Made by a program: the position numbers and the translations under genes. A DNA stretch of 64,000 nt from Cellvibrio sp. PSBB023 (GTDB taxonomy: Bacteria; Pseudomonadota; Gammaproteobacteria; Pseudomonadales; Cellvibrionaceae), in the NCBI RefSeq assembly GCF_002007605.1, contig NZ_CP019799.1:3946001-4010000 (forward strand), read 5' to 3'. A model generated the notes under the pieces. The model ran no database searches. It saw nothing but the letters and a program-made list of their open reading frames with translations, and had not been told where the DNA came from. Of this stretch, positions 27,705 through 36,562 are shown piece after piece (position 1 is the stretch's first letter; each line of letters opens with the position of its first letter).

Positions 27705-27723
27705 AGGCATAATTAATGCCAAT
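27705..27723 (-). promoter_or_regulatory. Sigma-54-type promoter of ntrAB
   Basis: On the minus strand TTGGCATTAATTATGCC has GG and GC separated by exactly ten bases, the spacing required for sigma-54 (-24/-12), with TGGCAT and ATGCC close to the consensus boxes. It lies about 75 bp before the ntrA start and reads toward it. The rest of the 354-bp gap (27631-27984) holds the ntrA leader, with a small CTGTGTTCACAG hairpin, and the mutY upstream region. One GCACCA half-site (minus strand, near 27800) could be NtrC-like but is unsupported. Confidence 0.55.
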
Positions 27724-27984
27724 TTCCTGCGCGGATTTTTTTCAGCGGATATTCAGGTGTAAATGAAGCCGTACAGAGGTATTTTGAGAGTTGTTGGTGC
27801 GCCGTTTTCAGTGCGCGACTAAATCGTGAAATATTGTGGTTCGTTTTTGTTCTGTATTTTTCACGATAATGGTGCGTTTTTAGGATTTAATCCGGCGATA
27901 TTTTTTGAGCCTCGCCCTAAACGCTTGTTACAATTGCCCTCTTTCTGCGCCAAAGCAGAACCTATCCAGAGTTATTGCACAATC

Positions 27985-29109
27985 ATGAGTCAAGCGCTTT
28001 CTGTGAACACCGCGTTTTCCCGTCGCGTCCTCGCCTGGTTTGATAAGCACGGCCGTAAGCATTTGCCCTGGCAGCAGGACATCAACGCCTACCGCGTGTG
28101 GTTGTCTGAAATTATGTTGCAGCAAACCCAGGTCACCACGGTGATTCCCTATTTCGAGCGCTTTACCGCGCAATTCCCCACGGTTCAATCCCTCGCTGCC
28201 GCCCCGATTGATCAGGTGCTGCATTTATGGACGGGCTTGGGTTACTACGCCCGTGCGCGCAACCTGCACAAATGTGCACAGCGGGTAGTGAGTGAATACG
28301 GCGGGGAATTTCCCGCCAGCGTTGACGCGCTGGCCGAATTGCCCGGTATTGGCCGCTCCACCGCCGGTGCGATTGTGAGTATCGCCTTTCAAAAACGCGC
28401 CGCCATTCTGGATGGCAACGTCAAGCGCGTGCTGGCTCGCTACCACGCCGTGGAAGGCTGGCCGGGGCAGAGCGATGTGGTGAGCCAGTTATGGGACATT
28501 GCCGAAACCTACACGCCGAAAACGCGCGCCAATCACTACACCCAGGCGATGATGGACATGGGCGCCACCCTCTGCACACGCAGCAAACCCAAGTGCGACC
28601 AGTGCCCGCTGCGCGACGGCTGCATTGCCTACGCCCAAGGCAACCCGCAGGATTATCCCGGCAAAAAACCGAAAAAAGCCCTGCCGGAAAAAACCGTGCA
28701 ACTATTAATGCTGCGCAACCCCGCCGGGGATTTGCTGCTGCAACAGCGCCCCGCCCAAGGTATTTGGGGCGGCCTGTGGAGCTTTCCGGAATTGGCATTA
28801 GAGGCCGATGCAAAGCAATACGCTGAGGATCACTACGGTAAAGTGATTGAGATAGAAACCTGGAACAGCTATCGCCACACCTTCAGCCACTACCACCTGG
28901 ATATCACACCGGTGTTAATCCAGCTTGCCAAATCGCCGCGTGCTATCGGTGAAGCCGCCACGCACTGGTACAATCCCCATCAACCTGATGCCTTAGGCTT
29001 GGCGGCACCGGTAAAAAAACTGCTGGAAAAACTCGCCCAGTTGGACCCGCGCAACAACGCGGTTCTGCCAACCCCAAAACGCACGTCATCTGTCAAAAAA
29101 ACACAGTGA
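27985..29109 (+). CDS. mutY: Adenine DNA glycosylase
   Basis: MutY removes adenine mispaired with 8-oxoguanine. The helix-hairpin-helix region ([18 protein letters not shown]) and the catalytic-domain motif [21 protein letters not shown] are present. The 4Fe-4S cluster has the C-x6-C-x2-C-x5-C pattern ([17 protein letters not shown]). The C-terminal NUDIX-like domain that recognises 8-oxoG includes [20 protein letters not shown] 27985 gives 374 residues and the family-like start; the frame extends further upstream without family content. yggX follows 8 bp downstream, the standard arrangement. Confidence 0.95.
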   Translation: MSQALSVNTAFSRRVLAWFDKHGRKHLPWQQDINAYRVWLSEIMLQQTQVTTVIPYFERFTAQFPTVQSLAAAPIDQVLHLWTGLGYYARARNLHKCAQRVVSEYGGEFPASVDALAELPGIGRSTAGAIVSIAFQKRAAILDGNVKRVLARYHAVEGWPGQSDVVSQLWDIAETYTPKTRANHYTQAMMDMGATLCTRSKPKCDQCPLRDGCIAYAQGNPQDYPGKKPKKALPEKTVQLLMLRNPAGDLLLQQRPAQGIWGGLWSFPELALEADAKQYAEDHYGKVIEIETWNSYRHTFSHYHLDITPVLIQLAKSPRAIGEAATHWYNPHQPDALGLAAPVKKLLEKLAQLDPRNNAVLPTPKRTSSVKKTQ

Positions 29110-29117
29110 GAAAATGT

Positions 29118-29396
29118 ATGGCCAGAATGGTTTTTTGTCGCAAATACAAAACAGACATGGAAGGGCTGGACATGCCCCCCTACCCAGGCGCCAAAGGCAT
29201 GGATTTGTTTAACAACATCTCCAAAAAAGCCTGGCAAGAATGGATGGCCCACCAAACCTTGCTCATCAACGAAAAACGTTTAAACGTAATGGACATGGGC
29301 ACCAAAGTGTATTTAACCGAACAAATGGAAAAGTTTTTATCCGGCGATAAAGTGGATGAAGCAGAAGGCTATGTGCCACCGGCGAAAGCGGAGTAA
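29118..29396 (+). CDS. yggX: Fe(II)-trafficking / oxidative-damage protection protein YggX
   Basis: The small cytoplasmic protein (92 residues) protects iron-sulfur clusters and is usually co-transcribed with mut[25 protein letters not shown] contains the conserved cysteine. [15 protein letters not shown] and the C-terminal LTEQMEKFL match the family. ATG 29118 is chosen over the GTG at 29106 because it gives the conserved N-terminus and standard length. Confidence 0.95.
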   Translation: MARMVFCRKYKTDMEGLDMPPYPGAKGMDLFNNISKKAWQEWMAHQTLLINEKRLNVMDMGTKVYLTEQMEKFLSGDKVDEAEGYVPPAKAE

Positions 29397-29485
29397 CTAA
29401 CTGCCTAAGTCTACTGAGAATCAGGGGATAGATGAATGAGCCGCGCTATTACCCACAGTAGCGGCTGAAAACACAGGAGGGTTTT

Positions 29486-29785
29486 GTGACGAATAAAGAG
29501 CTTAAGTTTGTGGCTTCGCTCAAAAGAAGCCTGAAAATAAACGTATATGTATATGCTGTAGTCGCAATAACGGCACTCTGTAATTCTTACTTTCAGTTTA
29601 TGCCCGAACTCAATACTGTATATTCACTTGCGCTGGGTATTGTCTTTTGTTTTGTTAGTCTCAGTAATTATCTGGGTGATACTCAGCTTCACAAATGCAG
29701 TGAAATTATTGATGGGCTAATAAACAAAGATCCGGAACTTATAAAGCGCTTAAATGAAATCAAAGAAGGAAAGGTAAAAATTTAA
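29486..29785 (+). CDS. Hypothetical membrane protein (two spans)
   Basis: Unrecognised 99-residue protein. Two hydrophobic segments (about residues 20-38 and 46-63) are followed by a charged helical tail (EIIDGLINKDPELIKRLNEIKEG). The start is GTG with a strong AGGAGG upstream. It is separated by 24 bp from another small membrane protein, and the pair may be one operon. The stretch is more AT-rich than mutY. No function proposed. Confidence 0.55.
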   Translation: MTNKELKFVASLKRSLKINVYVYAVVAITALCNSYFQFMPELNTVYSLALGIVFCFVSLSNYLGDTQLHKCSEIIDGLINKDPELIKRLNEIKEGKVKI

Positions 29786-29809
29786 ACTGCAAACGAAATG
29801 GAGGTCTTC

Positions 29810-30247
29810 ATGAATATAAAAGTTAAAAGCGTTCTCGCTGGCGCGGTGTTAGGCGCAATTGTTTTTTATGTTGCAGCCTATTTTATCCTCGGTTATACAG
29901 CGGCAATTGTATTGCCGGGTTCTATTGCCGATTGGGCAAAAGAAAACTCAATGCGTTTCCCTGTGTTGTTTTTATGGGATTTGCTCGTCGTTCAATTGCT
30001 TGGCATTGGGGTCCTGTCGGCTATTGCTGTCTATCTGTTGTTAAGAATGACCTCATTGCACTGGCTGTATGTGGCAATTGGGTTTGTTGTTGCTGACATG
30101 ATCCCTTTGTATACCTACCTGCTGTCACCTCCTGTATTGGAGAATCTTTCTGCTGCCAACTTCATTTGGTTTGCACCGCATTTTATTGTGATTTTTCTCT
30201 GTGTTTTTATTGCAGCAAGGCTAGCCGTTAAACATCGAAATATTTAA
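29810..30247 (+). CDS. Hypothetical membrane protein (four spans)
   Basis: Unrecognised 145-residue protein with four hydrophobic segments and short loops. ATG 29810 is preferred because GGAGGT stands seven bases before it. The upstream in-frame ATG at 29798 overlaps that ribosome binding site. It follows the two-span protein at 29486 and is followed by a terminator. No conserved motif was recognised. Confidence 0.55.
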   Translation: MNIKVKSVLAGAVLGAIVFYVAAYFILGYTAAIVLPGSIADWAKENSMRFPVLFLWDLLVVQLLGIGVLSAIAVYLLLRMTSLHWLYVAIGFVVADMIPLYTYLLSPPVLENLSAANFIWFAPHFIVIFLCVFIAARLAVKHRNI

Positions 30248-30260
30248 CGGTATTGCAAAA

Positions 30261-30296
30261 AAAACGGCGCAAGCGTTCACTTGCGCCATTTTTTTA
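30261..30296. terminator. Bidirectional intrinsic terminator
   Basis: GGCGCAAG (30266-30273) and CTTGCGCC (30280-30287) form a perfect stem with a 6-base loop, preceded by an A run and followed by ATTTTTTT. It serves the convergent genes ending at 30247 and 30324. Confidence 0.85.
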
Positions 30297-30323
30297 TCAA
30301 CAACAAAATAATAAATTTATCGA

Positions 30324-32789
30324 TTACTGATAATGCTTGTCGTACAGCGGTGCTGTGCCGGTGACGCCTTCGAGTAATTGCAAACGGTAATCGTGTTTAC
30401 GGGTGCGTGTTTCTTCGCCGTTGTAGAGATGGTCCACATTACTCACCACGGCGACGACGACACCATTTTTCGGTGCTTTGGTGAGATCCAAACAGGCTTC
30501 GCCGTTAGTGACGGGTTTACTGTAAACCGCCGTGCCGTCTGCTGCGCGATAGGCCAGTTGTACACGCATATTTTGGCCGATAGGTTGGAAGTTCACGCGC
30601 ACTTTATTGCCTGTCACTTTGAGTGGGATCTGGTTCGCGCCAGACCAACCCGGTAAGGTCGTCGTGCTTGGAATCAGCGTTGTACCTTCTTGTGTTGTGG
30701 CTGAGTAGAAGGTCAAACGATGCGCACCCGGATCTTGCAAAATACCGCCCGCAATTCGCTCGGCATTAATGGTTCTGCCCCAGTTATTGTTGATGGGTAC
30801 TTTAAAGGCATTAGACCAAGGGCCGAAATCCACCATCGCTTGGCGGGCGCGGAATTCCATAATCATGCGCTGGACTTGCTCTTCGCCAACACCCGCAGAG
30901 AGTGAGCGCAAAATATGATTATGTGGCCCCTTGGCCCAAATCCATGCGTTTGCACCTTTGGAAACATGCACACCGAGGAAGTGCGGAAACGCTGCGTTGT
31001 ATTGATTGCCGCCCAGGTATTCACGCCAGGTGGAAATTTGTTGGCCATTCACACGGCGATCCACACCTTCTGCATTGGGGCCCCCAAAGGAGCCATCTTG
31101 CAGCCAGCCGCTGTAATTTTCGATCGGCATGTGCGGTGCGAGAAATGATGTCGCATCCAAAAAGCCCACACCGTAATTACCCGTGCGCGAGGCTTCCAGA
31201 TTCATCTGCAACCAGGTGTTGCCACCCTCGTTAAACCAGGCCGCTTTGTTGCCGCGTGTTGCCATAATGGTGTGAATAAATTCGTGGGTAATACCGCCGC
31301 GTTCGCTTGGTGTGATCACCGGGTAGTAAGACAACAACACCATCGGATAGCCATTAATACCGCTTTGCCAACCACCGCGTTCGGTGTTAGCGGCGCTGTC
31401 GGTGCACAGGCCTGAACCATAAAGGTAGATGTTGCTGAAATAACCTTCGGCTTGCAGTTTATCCACCGGCCAACCCATCACATTGTGGATGTAATCCGCA
31501 TCTTCATTCAGGTTGGTGAGTACCCGGTCAATGTCAGCGTCAGTAATGGCGGGATTGCGGTTGTGTCCCCAAATAAATGCAAAGCGCCCTTTGGTTTTTA
31601 CCCCAGCGATGGTGTTTGCAGGGCAGCCGTTATAAACCTTGAATTTACTGGTATCCACTTGGCCAAAGTCGGTGCGGAAATCGTAATTTAAATCCGGTTC
31701 GTATTTCGGCCATTCGTATGCACTGCACTGCGCAACACTGGGCGTGCTACTGCTGGAACTACTGCTCACGGCAGGGACGCTGCTGCCTATGGATGAGCTA
31801 GCCAAGCTGCTACTGCGCACGGCGCTTGAACTGCTGCGCGGAATGGAGCTTGTTGCCAATGAGCTTGCACTGGATGTTGCACTGTTGGTGGATGATGCAA
31901 TCGCTCCCGCAGGGCTGCCCAAAACGCGCCATTCCAAAATACCGGTAGATTGCGTGGTATTGAGCATGGACACGCGCACGCGATTCGTCACCAGATTATT
32001 TAATGCCAATGTATTAAATGCATTTTTTGTGAGTGGAACATTGCCCGCATTGACCCAGGCGTTGCCGTTCCAATATTCGAGGTAAGCGCGTGTGGGTGTT
32101 AACACGCCGCCGTTATCATCAAACCAATAAATTTGTGTTGAACTTAAGGTGTAATCTTGTGGCCAATCGTACTGCACCCATTGAATCGAATTGGGGTTAT
32201 TCCAGTTGCCATAAGCACCGGCGGATTTATCATTCGAGTTGGCGGGGTTGCTGTTGTCGTTGACGGCGCGCAGTGTTTCCCAAGGCGAAACATAAGATGT
32301 AGTTGCCGTCGCCAATCCAGCGATATTCACGCTGTTGGTCACCGCAGCAACGGATGAACTTACCACACTCGCCGCCCTGCTGGATGCAATACTGGAACTG
32401 ACAGGCGATGTTGCATCACATGCGGCACCAGTTACGCGCGGTGTTTCAATTGCCCCGCCATTGGTGACACCCTGAATGCCAAACTCGGCCGATTGGCCCG
32501 GGCGTAAACTGCCATTCCAGCCCATATTGGTCGCGGTGTAATTGCCGCTGAGTTGTGCATTCCACACATTGCGCACTGTGTTTTTGCTGTAGGCCCAATT
32601 CACTTGCCAACCATTAATGGTTGCGTTGCTGTCATTAGTGACACGGATTGTCGCGGTAAAGCCACTGCCCCAGGAATTGGAGACAGTGTAATTGCAGCCC
32701 GCGGTAGCAATAGTGCTCAGGGTAGCGGTCATTAACCCCAGCCCGAGCATTGTCGCCCAGCGGTAAGCTTTAATGGGATGGTGCAGCAT
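30324..32789 (-). CDS. Secreted multidomain protein: CBM2, F5/8C-like domain, poly-Ser linkers and an HExxH peptidase-like domain
   Basis: The 821-residue exported protein starts at ATG 32789, seven bases after GGAGG; a longer frame to 32924 is unlikely. Signal peptide ~1-31. Residues 32-124 are a family 2 carbohydrate-binding module (CNYTVSNSWGSGFTATIRV, with NGWQVNW, NVWNAQLSG and a closing Cys). A Ser-rich linker is followed by a discoidin (F5/8C)-like beta domain at ~150-295, then a poly-Ser linker at ~296-353. The main domain from ~355 contains HEFIH (502-506) and a glutamate 15 residues later in WFNEGGNTW, a zinc-peptidase-like arrangement. A C-terminal beta domain ends it. The poly-Ser linkers are a Cellvibrionaceae hallmark. 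Target unknown; it may bind cellulose and cut protein or glycoprotein. Confidence 0.75.
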   Translation of the reverse strand: MLHHPIKAYRWATMLGLGLMTATLSTIATAGCNYTVSNSWGSGFTATIRVTNDSNATINGWQVNWAYSKNTVRNVWNAQLSGNYTATNMGWNGSLRPGQSAEFGIQGVTNGGAIETPRVTGAACDATSPVSSSIASSRAASVVSSSVAAVTNSVNIAGLATATTSYVSPWETLRAVNDNSNPANSNDKSAGAYGNWNNPNSIQWVQYDWPQDYTLSSTQIYWFDDNGGVLTPTRAYLEYWNGNAWVNAGNVPLTKNAFNTLALNNLVTNRVRVSMLNTTQSTGILEWRVLGSPAGAIASSTNSATSSASSLATSSIPRSSSSAVRSSSLASSSIGSSVPAVSSSSSSSTPSVAQCSAYEWPKYEPDLNYDFRTDFGQVDTSKFKVYNGCPANTIAGVKTKGRFAFIWGHNRNPAITDADIDRVLTNLNEDADYIHNVMGWPVDKLQAEGYFSNIYLYGSGLCTDSAANTERGGWQSGINGYPMVLLSYYPVITPSERGGITHEFIHTIMATRGNKAAWFNEGGNTWLQMNLEASRTGNYGVGFLDATSFLAPHMPIENYSGWLQDGSFGGPNAEGVDRRVNGQQISTWREYLGGNQYNAAFPHFLGVHVSKGANAWIWAKGPHNHILRSLSAGVGEEQVQRMIMEFRARQAMVDFGPWSNAFKVPINNNWGRTINAERIAGGILQDPGAHRLTFYSATTQEGTTLIPSTTTLPGWSGANQIPLKVTGNKVRVNFQPIGQNMRVQLAYRAADGTAVYSKPVTNGEACLDLTKAPKNGVVVAVVSNVDHLYNGEETRTRKHDYRLQLLEGVTGTAPLYDKHYQ

Positions 32790-33135
32790 AAGCAGTTCCT
32801 CCATGCAGAATAAATGCAGTGTGTTGCGAGAGTGATAGCACCTGTGATCAATAAGGCTATCGATAAGTATCAAGGAGGGTAATTGACCGCATAACATTGC
32901 TTGTCGATTGGCACTGTCGGGCAAGTAGTTTTTATGTGTTGAATACCCGACGGGGTGAATATTAGTGTTGGCCTAAAGTTTCACACAAGTGACTGACGCG
33001 ACAGTGGTTGAGAAAATTAATTAAATAAGCGTTAATGCCGCGCAAGGGGTGATCTACTTGTCACTTTGTGTTTGTGGTATCGCAATAATGGCGAGCTGTT
33101 ATTGAATGGCAACAGAATGAAAGGAGAAATAACGA
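32790..33135. other. Divergent intergenic region, no gene
   Basis: This 346-bp gap lies between the leftward CBM2 gene and the rightward beta-lactamase gene. It must hold both promoters. The only structure I note is an inverted repeat, GTCGGG at 32916-32921 and CCCGAC at 32946-32951, which could be an operator. An AAGGAG ribosome binding site precedes the GTG at 33136. No open frame of interest. Confidence 0.5.
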
Positions 33136-33981
33136 GTGAAACATAAATGTATAGTGGCGTTGCTGTTATTAGTACCGGCGATTTGTTTTGCAGGCAGTTG
33201 TAAAACCAGTGAGTCTATTAATCTTGAACCTTATGCGGCTGACATAGGTGCCAGCCAGATAACATTTCTGGTATGGAGTGCTAGCAATAACCATTGTCAT
33301 TTTATCAATAAGCCGGGCTTAACCCAGCGCCATGCGCCTTATTCCAGCTTTAAAATTCCGCACTCCTTAATCGCACTGGAAACGGGCGCAGTGAAATCCA
33401 TGGATGAGCGGATCGAATGGGATGCTGTGAAATATCCGGCAAAAAGTTTCTGGCCAGAGACTTGGAAACAATCACACACCTTGGTGAGTGCATTCAAGCA
33501 TTCTGCTGTGTGGTATTACAAAGCATTGGTGCCGGGTATAAAACCCGCAGAATATAAAAAATGGCTATCTGCATTCCATTATGGTAACCAGACTTTTACG
33601 CCTGGTAGTGATGAATTTTGGCTAAACAATGAATTGCAAATTTCCCCGCAAGAGCAAGTCGAGTTTATCGCGTGCCTGCTAAAAAATCGCTGCGGCATAA
33701 CAGCCCGCCACTTGGCTGCCTTCGAATCGGCGGCATTACAAGAAACCAAACATGGCCTTTCACTCTACGCCAAAACCGGTGCTGGCCCCATCGATCCCAA
33801 TAATTTTGATGGCGCATTTGAAGGTTGGTATGTGGGTTATATTAAAAGCGACGGTGGAAAATCGATCGCAGCATTTGCGCTGTATATGGAAGCTAAAAAT
33901 TTTTCCGCGCTGAAAGATGCCCGTAAGGCGTTGTCATTAAGATTGCTAGAAGATGTGGGGTTGTGGGATAACAAACAATAA
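33136..33981 (+). CDS. Class D (OXA-type) beta-lactamase
   Basis: Serine beta-lactamase of class D, 281 residues. A signal peptide (KCIVALLLLVPAICFAGS) exports it to the periplasm. The active-site S-x-x-K is SSFK at residues 70-73 within YSSFKIPHSLIALETG. The S-x-V box is SAV at 123-125 in KHSAVWYYKAL. The KTG box is at 213-215 in YAKTGAG. The GWYVGY motif typical of the class follows. The GTG start has AAAGGAG at good spacing. The sequence looks divergent from the clinical OXA groups. No mobile element is adjacent, so it is probably an intrinsic chromosomal enzyme. Spectrum unknown. Confidence 0.88.
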   Translation: MKHKCIVALLLLVPAICFAGSCKTSESINLEPYAADIGASQITFLVWSASNNHCHFINKPGLTQRHAPYSSFKIPHSLIALETGAVKSMDERIEWDAVKYPAKSFWPETWKQSHTLVSAFKHSAVWYYKALVPGIKPAEYKKWLSAFHYGNQTFTPGSDEFWLNNELQISPQEQVEFIACLLKNRCGITARHLAAFESAALQETKHGLSLYAKTGAGPIDPNNFDGAFEGWYVGYIKSDGGKSIAAFALYMEAKNFSALKDARKALSLRLLEDVGLWDNKQ

Positions 33982-34057
33982 AGGAATAGTTGTCATTGAA
34001 GGGTTACTTGATCTCACCTATGACCATTGTTAAAGCATGAAACCAAAGGAGTGAGCT

Positions 34058-34693
34058 GTGTATAAACTATTTTATTATCCGAGAAATGCAAGTTGGGCGC
34101 CGCATCTGGTATTGGCTGAAATGGGTGTTGAGTTTGAGCTGATATTAGTGGATAGAAAGACCAACCAGCAAAAGTCCGCAGAATATCTTGCATTAAATCC
34201 TACCGGTCGTATTCCTACCTTGGCACATCACGATCTGGTTATTTTTGAAAGTGCTGCTATCTGTTTGTACCTTTGTGATAAACATCCTGAATCTGGCTTG
34301 ATTCCGGGCGCAACGAGCCCGTTGCGCGCAACATTTTATCAATGGTTATTTTATTTAAACTCCACAATTCAGCCCGAACTGATGGTGTATTTTTACCCGC
34401 AGAAGCACACTGCGGGAGAAAGCACTAAAGAAATCTCTCTGGCACAAGAATTACGCGTGACGGAAATGTTTTCCTTAGTTGACAAAGCATTGGAAGGTAA
34501 GGATTTTTTAGTGGGCGATAGTATTACGGTGTGCGACTATTTTTTATTTATGTTGTGCCATTGGGCAAGTGATTTTTCTCATCCTCCTTTGGATTTTAAA
34601 AACTTGGGGGCGTATTTACGCAAGTTGGCCATGCGTGATGTGGTTAAGTCAGTGTGTAAGCGTGAGGGAACTGACTTGGCGATTTATACGTAG
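34058..34693 (+). CDS. Glutathione S-transferase family protein
   Basis: Cytosolic GST fold, 211 residues. The N-terminal thioredoxin-like domain (residues 1-80) starts YKLFYYPRNASWAPHLVLAE. It has the cis-proline region LNPTGRIPTL and the glutathione-binding ES in FESAAICLYL. The helical C-terminal domain includes FLVGDSITVCDYFLFML, the usual N-capping-box region. GTG start after AAAGGAG. Substrate not predictable. It follows the beta-lactamase gene by 76 bp on the same strand; no functional link is evident. Confidence 0.85.
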   Translation: MYKLFYYPRNASWAPHLVLAEMGVEFELILVDRKTNQQKSAEYLALNPTGRIPTLAHHDLVIFESAAICLYLCDKHPESGLIPGATSPLRATFYQWLFYLNSTIQPELMVYFYPQKHTAGESTKEISLAQELRVTEMFSLVDKALEGKDFLVGDSITVCDYFLFMLCHWASDFSHPPLDFKNLGAYLRKLAMRDVVKSVCKREGTDLAIYT

Positions 34694-34724
34694 TAGATAT
34701 GTTCTTAATCGCAAATATGTGTGG

Positions 34725-35144
34725 CTACACAGACGGCTTTCTACTGGTCGCAAATATCCGCTCAGCGGGAATGCGCAGTTGGGCTAAGAGATAGGTTGAA
34801 AACTCTGGTGAATAATTTTGTTTGGCAATTGCGCGCTCCATACATAACAACCACGCATCGCGCTCCGCTTCACCAATTGGTAAGTGTGCGTGATCGCGGG
34901 GAATATTAATGCTTCCGTATTTCTCATGATAAAGCCCCGGCCCGCCCATCCAGCCGCACAAAAATAACGTTAGTTTATCGCGCGATTCGGTGAGATCGGT
35001 TTTGTGCATTTTGCGGATAACCACCGCTTCCGGCAGCGTATCCATTTCCTGATAAAAATTGTCAACCAGCTTGCGGATACCATCGACGCTGCCAGCGGCT
35101 TGGAAGGAAGTGTCGGAGAAACCGTAGAGGGGGGTAGTGGTCAC
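34725..35144 (-). CDS. Group II truncated haemoglobin
   Basis: The 139-residue 2-on-2 globin of the trHb2 (TrHbO) class. The patterns LVDNFYQEMDTLP, DKLTLFLCGWMGGPGLYHEKYG and RDHAHLPIGEAERDAWLLCM are diagnostic. They include the conserved Trp of the G helix and the proximal His region. Such globins handle oxygen, NO or peroxide. The start is GTG. It is the last gene of a short leftward run after a double-cupin gene, with 118 bp between them. Confidence 0.9.
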   Translation of the reverse strand: MTTTPLYGFSDTSFQAAGSVDGIRKLVDNFYQEMDTLPEAVVIRKMHKTDLTESRDKLTLFLCGWMGGPGLYHEKYGSINIPRDHAHLPIGEAERDAWLLCMERAIAKQNYSPEFSTYLLAQLRIPAERIFATSRKPSV

Positions 35145-35262
35145 TTTGTTAGCCTATGTGGGTGATGGTTGTAGTGCATCGATATACGCGAAACTCGCAG
35201 AGCCATAACTTTTTTATCCAACAATTGTAAGTTTTTTTGGTTCTTTTCATCTAAAAGATATC

Positions 35263-35931
35263 TTATAAAAGCAAATGCCCCGTCTTTACATAAATCAATG
35301 CGCCATCCTCTTTGGTGAAGGGTTGGTGCTGGCTTAGGTGAGGGCTGCGAATCCATGAGCCTTTGGGGTATTGGCCGTATTCGTCGTGAAATGTACCTTC
35401 TAATACGAAAATTTCTTCTCCGCCCCAATGGCGGTGGCTGCTGAACTGTGTATTCGGTGCCCATTTTACCAAGGCGACGTGTTCACCTTCGAAATCATGC
35501 AGGGGCATTACGCTTAAGCCATCTACTAACCCTTGGCGCCATGCGGTGGCTTGTGTGTCGACGACAGTTTGTGTTGTATCGGCTGCGTTGAATTGTTGCA
35601 GTTTGACAAAAATAATCGCGCCTTCTTTGCCAATCTTGGGTGTGTGCGATGTCCCTATAGGGTTTCTGACATAACTGCCTTCTGGGTAGCTGCCATTCTC
35701 ATCAGAAAAAACACCATCGAGCACAAAAAATTCTTCTCCGCCTGAATGCGTGTGCACCGAGAATTCACTAAAAGGCGCATAGCGAACAATCGATGTCGCA
35801 CGCGCAACTTCATCGCCGATCCGGTCGAGCATCATGCGCTCAACACCAGCCATGGGCGAGTCAACCCAGCGATAATCTTCAGGTCGAATTACGATGCGCT
35901 GTGAAAAATCGGCATTGAGTCTATGGGTCAT
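35263..35931 (-). CDS. Double-cupin, ChrR-like protein
   Basis: The 222-residue protein is built of two ChrR-type cupin domains. The first has HTHSGGEEFFVLDGVFSDE and the second HRHWGGEEIFVLEGTFHDE. Each carries the HxH...E metal-binding pattern and a following GSW/GSY segment. Full ChrR is a zinc anti-sigma factor, but here the N-terminal anti-sigma domain is missing, so only the metal-binding sensor-like cupins remain. No ECF sigma gene is adjacent. Possibly an oxygenase or oxidative-stress enzyme. Function unassigned. Confidence 0.75.
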   Translation of the reverse strand: MTHRLNADFSQRIVIRPEDYRWVDSPMAGVERMMLDRIGDEVARATSIVRYAPFSEFSVHTHSGGEEFFVLDGVFSDENGSYPEGSYVRNPIGTSHTPKIGKEGAIIFVKLQQFNAADTTQTVVDTQATAWRQGLVDGLSVMPLHDFEGEHVALVKWAPNTQFSSHRHWGGEEIFVLEGTFHDEYGQYPKGSWIRSPHLSQHQPFTKEDGALIYVKTGHLLL

Positions 35932-35982
35932 TGTTTATTTAGTCTCTTGCTACATCGAACACTATGTCTATGCAGAGCTTGG

Positions 35983-36300
35983 TTAAATACCTGTAATAAG
36001 AAAATCCACTGCATTGAGTATGTCAGTTCTTGCGTACTCAACATCAGCAATGGCTTTGCCTAGCTCTTTGCGTTGAATGCCTGCCAGTTGAGGTGTCAGT
36101 ATTAAATAATCAGTGCCTTCGATATTTATGGTGGGCGTTAAGTGAGTTAACGCCTTGTCTTTATTGCTGCCCAGTTTTTTGAGAGGGGCTACAACTGTTG
36201 TTTGTAGCGAATCGAGCAGATTTGTTTGAATATCCAGGAGCAGAGGAAATGCTTTATTGCTCTGCGGGTTTTTGTTTTGGTAAACCGTAAATTGCGCCAT
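35983..36300 (-). CDS. ccdB: CcdB-family toxin (gyrase poison)
   Basis: The 105-residue CcdB fold starts MAQFTVYQNKNP, ends in the helix NAVDFLITGI and has the internal strand PLLLDIQTNLLD as in F-plasmid CcdB. That protein traps DNA gyrase. The ATG at 36300 overlaps the last base of the ccdA stop codon (TGATG), so translation is coupled to the antitoxin. Whether it is active is unknown; the C-terminal Trp-Gly-Ile of F CcdB is replaced by Thr-Gly-Ile. Confidence 0.88.
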   Translation of the reverse strand: MAQFTVYQNKNPQSNKAFPLLLDIQTNLLDSLQTTVVAPLKKLGSNKDKALTHLTPTINIEGTDYLILTPQLAGIQRKELGKAIADVEYARTDILNAVDFLITGI

Positions 36301-36545
36301 CAAAAACTCCGCAGTCCATCGCTGAATACGCCATTGTCATCAACAGATTTATTGTAGGCTGCGATAGCCGTTTTATTCTGCTCCAGCCATTGCTGCGCTT
36401 GCTTTGCCTTTAGCTGGTCTGTCAGTGCCTGTTCTAACGCAGCGGAAAGGTTAATGTCCAAATCCCTGGCTTTTTTTAGTAAGTCACTGTTTACACTAAG
36501 GTTTGTGGCTTTCTTTGGGGCGTTTTGATCGTATAGCGTAAGCAT
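36300..36545 (-). CDS. ccdA: CcdA-family antitoxin
   Basis: The 81-residue antitoxin has an N-terminal ribbon-helix-helix (KKATNLSVNSDLLKKARDLDINLSAALEQAL) that binds DNA. Its C-terminal arm (QQWLEQNKTAIAAYNKSVDDNGVFSDGLRSF) matches the CcdB-wrapping tail of CcdA. ATG 36545 follows AAAGGAGG. Longer frames upstream run into the operator palindrome. The product together with CcdB should repress its own promoter at the palindrome at 36563-36585. Confidence 0.9.
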   Translation of the reverse strand: MLTLYDQNAPKKATNLSVNSDLLKKARDLDINLSAALEQALTDQLKAKQAQQWLEQNKTAIAAYNKSVDDNGVFSDGLRSF

Positions 36546-36562
36546 AATTGCCTCCTTTAAGT

